Assembly (NCBI RefSeq): GCF_000485595.1
Contig: NW_014577581.1
Span: forward strand, 157,748 to 177,747
Source: Priapulus caudatus
Taxonomy: Eukaryota > Priapulida > Priapulimorpha > Priapulimorphida > Priapulidae
Reading direction: 5' to 3'
DNA: 20,000 nt
A program made the position numbers and the translations under genes. Position 1 is the stretch's first letter. Every line of letters begins with the position of its first letter. Below, in pieces: positions 17,941-20,000 of this stretch. The notes below the pieces were generated by a model. It was not told the origin of the DNA, did no database searches, and saw only the letters and a program-made list of their open reading frames with translations.

Positions 17941-19230
17941 GTCTGGCAGGTAGTGGGGCAGCCCGATCCCTACTGTGATTTCAGCGCTCTCAAGCACCTA
18001 GACAGAACCCACCTGGACCCGTTGTCCCAAATAATATCTAGATCGTCCATCTGATAGCGCATTCATAAATATGGAATAGAGTATATATAGTGGCAACCGC
18101 CCTCCGATATCAATTAAATTCCACGGATACTAATAGGGCCCGTCTTAGGAGTATGAACGTTAGAGAGCTCTAATATGAAGTGTAGGAGAGAATTAGGGCT
18201 TCGACGAGTTACGGGTTAGGGGTTATTAAGCTTCCAATAACACACTTTGCTAGGGGTTAGAGGACATTAAACGTTTCAAACTCTCGTAAGCGCTGACCAG
18301 CTTAAATCACGTAGTTTGTTATATTCAAGTTCATCTTGCCTCTATCATTGAATCTATCCACACAGGTAAGATTTGTATACTCAATATTGTATATCATAGT
18401 ATATACTGTTTCCACTCTTCTTGTAAGCCAAAGTCTGTAGTTGCTCCCAACATACGATTGGCGCTGTGTAACTTACGGAATGCTCTGGGTCTATACATAC
18501 CCTGACTTTTGAGAGAATGACACACTATAATTTCGAAATTCGGCCGCCATGTTCGTCATACAGAATTTCGACCAGCCACTGTGAAACTAATCCGAATGGA
18601 TCGAACAAAGGCAAATTATATAACAAGATTTCTGCAGTGTTCGACATTTGGTGAAAACCACGACACTCCATGAAAACATCACCGAACATCGAGATCATCT
18701 AGGTTCCTATTTTCACTCGACTAATGCTAGCCCCACCGACCTGTCCTGACATCTCGTGTCTCACTGTGACTTCTGCCGCAAGTGGTCTGTAATTTTGCAC
18801 TTGATCAGCCAATCAGTGAGCGTCACTTCGCTGTAGCTATTTCCCTTCTTAGCACTCCTCCTATTCCGTTTACCGCGAGATTATAATATCCCGTGTTCCC
18901 TTGCCTTTAACACATGGACGCGTTAAACACTGATAGCTTATGATAAAGCTTATGCGTGTATGAATAACGCATTGTAAATTTATAGCAGATTCTCAGAATA
19001 AATATACACCGCTACGATTCCATATTTCAAGCAACCTGATATACATTTGCATACTTTGTCTTCATTAGAGCTTATTAGTTTGATACAAAATAGGAACGTT
19101 AACTCAATCAGTTTCGCTGTTTTGCTAGAAGCCCTGTGAGTTAACACGTTCATTATCTTTAAACAAGGCAAGTCAAAGTCGCTGGTGGATTCTGCCGGTA
19201 ATGGAACTAGTTTTATTTAGATATACAAGG

Positions 19231-19970
19231 TATTCATCTTAGATCTGCCAGACTCGGTGATAGGTTTTTGTATGAAGGGTGTCAGGCTGCTATAGACACT
19301 CCGCTCGCCACAGCCTGCGCTCGGGTCTTATTGGTTAGGGGCTTAAAATTAGGGTTAGGGTATAGGGCACATTGGTTTTATTTTGGGACCCATGTTCTCT
19401 ATCCTTGGGCCCATTATTTATCTTATTTATTAGGCAGTCGGTCTAAACGACCCGGACGGCTTTCGTGGTTTCCGGACAGTCTTGAAAACTAAACCAACCG
19501 GTCTCTTCTCTGCATTGGCTCAGTTTCGAAAAACATAACAGGACAAATATATAATTGGAACAATGTTTAATGCAAAGACATAACGGAAATAATATTTTAC
19601 ATTCCGAAACATAAACAAACTTCAAAAGTTACACTTACAGAATTACAAAATAAATGCCCAGAAACAAAGAGAACAATACAAAAGAATACACAAAGCAGAG
19701 AAAAATAAAAACACACGAGAGTGGCTATTAATGTCCCGGCACCCAGGCATATATCTGACGGCTGCCGTGGCCACGCGTCCTTACGGATTTCCTCAACATC
19801 AGCGGCCTCGACCTAACGTCCGCCCGTGGTGCCAATGGCGCCACCTGAAACGGCGTCCGGGCCGACCTTAAACTGTCGGGTTGGTGGCCCGCCTGGCCAC
19901 CAATAAAATATAAGGCCTGTGGCCTACGCGACCCGCCGCGACGATGTGAGCCGCTAGGCTTACGCGTCTG
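19231..19970 (-). repeat. family C block, right-arm copy
   Basis: The minus strand gives in order the GC-rich start (GGTGGCCAGGCGGGCCACC hairpin, 19893-19911), the T-rich middle (TTTCTCTGCTTTGTGTATTC), TTTGTCCTGTTATG near 19545, the GGTTTTCAAGAC-like motif and the telomere-like motifs (19333-19368), ending at AGATCTAAGATGAATACC. It mirrors 8792-9486 with good base-level agreement, making this the most convincing pair in the palindrome. Confidence 0.8.
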
Positions 19971-20000
19971 GACCATCCCATCTCCACCACACGAGACTCT

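Larger units (their letters stand above)
13552..20000 (-). repeat. right arm of the giant inverted repeat
   Basis: This is the mirror of 8764-13505. It is about 36 percent longer than the left arm over the same content, because extra bases are spread through nearly every block rather than placed in one insertion. Pairing is still good at the right window edge (GAGATGGGATGG on the minus strand near 19979-19990 against GAGATTGGATG near 8777-8787), so the arm continues outside. Frames at 14700-14924, 17262-17660 and 17576-17821 lie here. None is preserved in the mirror and none is recognised. Confidence 0.93.

Noticed and set aside
1-20000. CRISPR array, bacterial operon, phage or integron
   Set aside because: There are no regularly spaced identical repeats with unique spacers, no bacterial gene density and no ribosome binding sites. 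The repeat structure and splice sites point to an animal genome.

Overview
The window looks like non-bacterial, metazoan nuclear DNA, most likely from a marine or other invertebrate. The evidence is GT/AG-bounded short exons with pyrimidine-tract acceptors, (CA)n and (GA)n microsatellites, short TTAGGG-type telomere-like motifs, a tRNA-derived element, a MITE-like element and a non-LTR retrotransposon remnant. There are no long ORFs, operons or ribosome binding sites. Many single-base insertions and deletions separate repeat copies, which suggests a lightly polished long-read contig. Reading frames should be read with that in mind. All alignments below were made by eye.

Layout. 1-192: degenerate minisatellite. 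571-778: possible coding exon on the minus strand. 1642-5402: a direct tandem duplication of a roughly 1.9 kb unit, each copy holding a roughly 600-bp dispersed repeat (called family A here) and the left end of a MITE. 5321-5752: the complete MITE, with 17-bp terminal inverted repeats flanked by TA. 5780-7314: two or three exons of an unrecognised protein gene read on the minus strand. Its stop codon lies 28 bp from the MITE, and the MITE supplies the nearest AATAAA. 7345-7930: repeat mosaic with telomere-like motifs on both sides of a tRNA-like sequence. 8529-8657: CGCA/CA microsatellite.

The dominant structure is from about 8764 to the right edge. This whole 11.2 kb is one inverted duplication. 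Left arm 8764-13505 and right arm 13552-20000 can be paired block by block, all the way to a loop of only about 46 bp at about 13506-13551. The right edge still pairs, so the palindrome may continue outside the window. Everything in the right arm (family A copy, telomere-like motifs, GC-rich repeat, G-rich tract) is therefore the mirror image of something in the left arm, not an independent feature. The noisy, indel-rich mismatch, the near absence of a spacer and the steady length drift between arms make a fold-back or missed-hairpin sequencing read a serious explanation. A true genomic palindrome is the alternative.

Gene content is low. The best-supported protein-coding feature is the minus-strand exon set at 5780-7314. 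No exciting new enzymatic or defence system is visible. The unusual content is architectural: the giant palindrome, the MITE-tailed gene, and a repeat family that carries clusters of nuclear-receptor-type half sites.
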